Below, one piece after another: positions 60,392 to 61,006 of a stretch of 61,006 nucleotides of DNA. Every line of letters begins with the position of its first letter. The first letter of the stretch is position 1. The stretch comes from an uncultured Paraprevotella sp. (GTDB taxonomy: Bacteria > Bacteroidota > Bacteroidia > Bacteroidales > Bacteroidaceae). The stretch is from assembly GCA_944321365.1 (NCBI GenBank), contig CALULA010000013.1, positions 1 through 61,006 of the forward strand, given 5' to 3'. The position numbers and the translations under genes are program-made. The notes beneath the pieces are model-generated. The model ran no database searches and was not told where the DNA came from. It was given only the letters and a program-made list of their open reading frames with translations.

Positions 60392-60433
60392 GACATTCCG
60401 TCAACGCCGCCCCCCGCTGACGGAATGTCAGAC
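60392..60433. repeat. 14-bp inverted repeat after the regulator gene
   Basis: CTGACATTCCGTCA (60392-60405) and TGACGGAATGTCAG (60420-60433) pair perfectly around a 14-base GC-rich loop. There is no T-run, so it may be a protein site, a Rho-linked hairpin or a small transposable-element end. Confidence 0.65.
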
Positions 60434-60700
60434 GGCGGGCCGCAGGATACGCCCGTTTCCGGCACGTATGCGGGGCCGCGGAAAATACGCGATTCTCACG
60501 CCGTGGCCGGAATGCAGCATGACTGCCCCGCCGTGCATTTCACTTTCTTTCTGACGACGCGAAAAGTCCGGCATGCGCATCACCGGCAACATCGCGTCAG
60601 TCAGAAAACTCTTTTCCTGACATCCTGCCACACCGTTTCTGAAGCGGAAAAACACTCAGATAATACAAAAAGAAGCCTCTTGGGCACGGTTTTCCCGCTT

Positions 60701-60832
60701 TTTGCGCACCGCCGCTCCGGCTCATGCGCAAGAAAAATCACAGTCGTGCGCACAAAAACATTTTTCTTTGCGGAAAGAAAATCCGTTTTATGCGGTCAGA
60801 AACTACCGGATTTGCGCAAAAACGCCACATAC
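60701..60832. repeat. 22-bp phased TGCG array D, six units
   Basis: Cores begin at 60703, 60725, 60747, 60769, 60791 and 60813, exactly 22 bases apart. A degenerate seventh core (TGGG at 60681) keeps the phase. The 8 bases around the core vary (TTTGCGCA, CATGCGCA, CGTGCGCA, TTTGCGGA, TATGCGGT) and the rest of each unit is unrelated. Confidence 0.85.
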
Positions 60833-61006
60833 ATACAGAAAAACGCAGTAAATTTTAACAGTCGGCAGTTTTTCCCGTTCCTTTTCATTCAACAAGAATA
60901 TGAGGAACCGTCCGAAAAACTTTCATTATGTCAGCGAACAGCACTTATCAACGACATTCTATTCATACCGGAATATCCCTGTCGATATATCTCTTATGAA
61001 GAGAGC

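Larger units (their letters stand above)
60344..61006. other. 663-bp region without a clear gene
   Basis: It holds an inverted repeat (60392-60433) and TGCG array D (60701-60832). A weak frame from ATG 60900 (MRNRPKNFHYVSEQHLS) stays open to the window edge but has no ribosome site or recognisable family, so I do not call it. The last 170 bases are AT-rich. Confidence 0.6.

Noticed and set aside
60701..60832. Array D as a CRISPR.
   Set aside because: The repeated part is only about 4-8 bases and the period is 22, while CRISPR repeats are over 20 bases and periods about 60. No cas gene is present.
60900..61006. A frame from ATG 60900 open to the window end.
   Set aside because: It has 35 codons, no ribosome site or promoter, and no recognisable family. 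It cannot be judged from this window.

Overview
The window looks like a chromosomal segment of a fairly GC-rich member of the Bacteroidales (Bacteroidaceae/Prevotellaceae-like). Supporting signs are Bacteroidetes promoters (TTTG, a 19-20 bp spacer, TAnnTTTG) before many genes, a Bacteroides-type tmRNA without an encoded CCA, family-specific proteins (DUF5686, DUF6359-like, DUF4248, HU-HIG, 'smalltalk', PurF paralog, bifunctional Fkp) and weak Shine-Dalgarno sites. I do not assign a genus.

Layout. 1-6.4 kb: a probably 5'-truncated CMD/ABM protein, an AEC transporter, a DnaQ-like exonuclease, a flavin reductase, a sodium:solute symporter and a PurF paralog that lacks the catalytic cysteine. 6.5-10 kb: an outer-membrane DUF5686 protein and a GH43 glycosidase. 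10.1-13.1 kb: an operon of a 47-residue membrane peptide, a lipoprotein with a duplicated domain and a secreted protein. 13.2-23.4 kb: nucleotide-sugar genes (rfbC-rfbB for dTDP-sugars; gmd-fcl-fkp for GDP-fucose by both de novo and salvage routes; manA), an Rpn-type nuclease and a Wza-like lipoprotein. 23.6-25 kb: the small module DUF4248 / HU-HIG / P5-like / smalltalk often found beside Bacteroides capsule loci. 25.1-28.8 kb: a 1233-residue secreted modular protein. 29-34.7 kb: a small HAD protein, the Wzc tyrosine kinase, a WcaJ-type initiating transferase and rfbA. 34.7-37.7 kb: housekeeping genes including zapA and rny, followed by a broken XRE regulator. 38.2-51.4 kb: one long leftward polysaccharide locus (PglC-type transferase, multi-SLBB exporter, Wzz, Wzx, Wzy, glycosyltransferases, acetyltransferase, WecA/MraY-type transferase). 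51.5-53.4 kb: tmRNA and a stand-alone AICAR transformylase. 53.5-60.3 kb: a leftward catabolic-looking operon (transporter, FAD oxidoreductase, ETF beta, ferredoxin-ETF alpha, porin) with a divergent regulator.

How the genes fit together. Much of the window serves surface-polysaccharide production: sugar activation (manA, gmd, fcl, fkp, rfbA/B/C), three initiating phosphoglycosyl transferases, chain assembly, flipping and polymerisation, length control by Wzc and Wzz, and two different outer-membrane export proteins. GDP-mannose pyrophosphorylase and rmlD are not in the window. The end operon would bring in a small substrate, oxidise it with a flavoenzyme and pass electrons to ETF.

The most unusual signal is not a gene. 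Four intergenic regions (2574-2683, 8739-8870, 21380-21467, 60701-60832) each carry a TGCG core repeated at exactly 22-bp steps. In three of them the DNA between cores is largely unconserved while the phase is kept to the base.
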